Source: Burkholderia sp. Bp8992
GTDB taxonomy: Bacteria > Pseudomonadota > Gammaproteobacteria > Burkholderiales > Burkholderiaceae
Direction: 5' to 3'
NCBI RefSeq assembly: GCF_003853705.1
Contig: NZ_QTQI01000002.1
Location: 434,001 to 498,000, forward strand
DNA: 64,000 bases
This document shows, in pieces, positions 63,366-64,000 of this stretch. Both the position numbers and the translations under genes were made by a program. The notes under the pieces were generated by a model. That model made no database searches. It had not been told where the DNA came from and worked only from the letters and a program-made list of their open reading frames with translations. Numbering within the stretch: position 1 is the stretch's first letter; every line of letters begins with the position of its first letter.

Positions 63366-64000
63366 GACCCGATGCCCCAGCCGAACGGGTCGTCTGCCTC
63401 GATCAGCAGCGTCGCTTCCGCGCTCAGGTGCGCGCTGCCGCGGATCGTCGGCACGATGCCGCCGTCGGCCTGCTCGTAGCTCGCGTGGAACACGCTGCCG
63501 ATCACGCTCGCCTGCCGCCACACGGCGCCCGGCGCGAGCTTGCCGTCGGCCGCGAGGCACGCGAGCTTCGCGCTGGTGCCGGTGCCGCACGGCGAACGGT
63601 CGTACGCGAGGCCCGGGCACAGCACGAAGCTGCGGCTGTCGTGCTCGGGATCGTCGGCGAACAGCTCGATATGGTCGATCTCGCCGCCGTTCGCGCCGGT
63701 GATGCCCGCCCGTTCGAGCCCTTCGCGCACGGCCGACGCATACGCGGTCAGCGCCGCGACGTTGTCGCCGGCCACGCGCTGCCCGTGGTCGCTGATCAGG
63801 AAGAACCAGTTGCCGCCCCACGCGATGTCGCCCTTCACGGGGCCGTATCCCGGCACGTCGAGCGCGACGCCCTGCGCATGGCGATACGCGGGCACGTTGC
63901 GCACGCTGACCGACAGGTCGTCGTGCAGCGTGGCCTCGACGGTGCCGACGGGCGTTTCGATCCGGTGCACGCCGGGCGCGATGCGCCCCATGTGATGCAG
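63362..64000 (-). CDS. 4-hydroxyproline 2-epimerase (partial, runs off the window)
   Basis: The C-terminal about 213 residues of a proline racemase-family enzyme. It converts trans-4-hydroxy-L-proline to cis-4-hydroxy-D-proline. The second catalytic Cys is in [17 protein letters not shown], and [22 protein letters not shown] is the family signature. The first catalytic Cys (CGHG-type motif) must lie beyond base 64000. Codons continue in frame to the last base (Leu-His-His before the first Met), which shows that the gene is cut and does not start at the ATG near 63991. Confidence 0.92.
   Translation of the reverse strand: MHHMGRIAPGVHRIETPVGTVEATLHDDLSVSVRNVPAYRHAQGVALDVPGYGPVKGDIAWGGNWFFLISDHGQRVAGDNVAALTAYASAVREGLERAGITGANGGEIDHIELFADDPEHDSRSFVLCPGLAYDRSPCGTGTSAKLACLAADGKLAPGAVWRQASVIGSVFHASYEQADGGIVPTIRGSAHLSAEATLLIEADDPFGWGIGS

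Noticed and set aside
63362-63991. The epimerase as a complete 209-residue protein starting near 63991
   Set aside because: The family is about 310-330 residues, the first catalytic Cys is missing, and the frame stays open to the window end.

Overview
The window is GC-rich DNA with long overlapping reading frames in all six frames. Its gene content (trimeric porin with a Burkholderia-type start, PcaQ/PcaHG, gentisate pathway, AAHS transporters, BetT, Lhr, YeeE/YedE pair) points to Burkholderia sensu stricto, most likely a Burkholderia cepacia complex strain, and the mix of catabolic and accessory genes suggests a secondary chromosome. This assignment is inferred from family resemblance, not from a search. 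No rRNA, tRNA, CRISPR array, transposase or phage gene was seen.

Layout. 1-2600: LysR regulator, YigZ-like protein, PPK2 polyphosphate kinase. 2669-10942: a self-contained peptide-export locus. Two small double-glycine precursors (9072-9245 and 8662-8847) lead a minus-strand operon with a C39-peptidase ABC exporter, an LpxL/HtrB-like acyltransferase homologue, an HlyD-type adaptor and an OmpW-like barrel that ends at an intrinsic terminator; a TolC-like outer-membrane factor is divergent. This looks like a class II microcin-type secretion system and is the main candidate for an undescribed system. 11011-12731: HxlR regulator and a haloalkane-dehalogenase-like hydrolase that share three copies of a near-palindromic operator. 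12825-22391: gamma-glutamyltransferase, YdjM-like membrane protein, Lhr helicase, YjeH-like amino-acid exporter, and a HigBA/RelE-type toxin-antitoxin pair. 22519-26598: pcaQ and pcaHG (protocatechuate 3,4-dioxygenase), separated by an XRE regulator and a YebB-like protein. The PcaQ-type promoter is present twice, flanking this insert.

27026-30669: AraC regulator, alpha/beta hydrolase, then the distal end of a long minus-strand operon (38108-28763): rpiR, iaaA, gsiA, gsiB, gsiC, gsiD, a P1-family (DmpA/BapA-type) aminopeptidase and a DppA-like D-aminopeptidase. This operon imports peptides and hydrolyses isopeptide, beta- or D-linked bonds. 38578-43591: MFS transporter, GH31 alpha-glycosidase and porin, a glycoside-uptake operon divergent from rpiR. 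43891-46294: BetT, a tightly overlapped 22-codon ORF and a small membrane protein. 46396-50268: methyltransferase, then a lipoprotein phosphoesterase coupled to a MauG/cytochrome c peroxidase-type dihaem protein. 50366-50641: a small unknown gene behind a consensus LexA box. 50723-54111: MocR-type regulator, DUF2917 protein, and a sulfide-type ArsR/YeeE-YedE operon with an AT-rich palindrome.

54209-60484: a complete 3-hydroxybenzoate-to-central-metabolism operon (AAHS transporter, 3-hydroxybenzoate 6-hydroxylase, glutathione-dependent maleylpyruvate isomerase, fumarylpyruvate hydrolase, gentisate dioxygenase) with a divergent LysR regulator. 60528-64000: hydroxyproline catabolism (hydroxyproline dehydrogenase subunits, FAD oxidase, and a 4-hydroxyproline 2-epimerase cut by the window end), interrupted at 62027-62225 by a palindrome-rich intergenic element. 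The aromatic (protocatechuate, gentisate), glutathione/peptide and hydroxyproline modules all convert plant- or host-derived small molecules to central metabolites.
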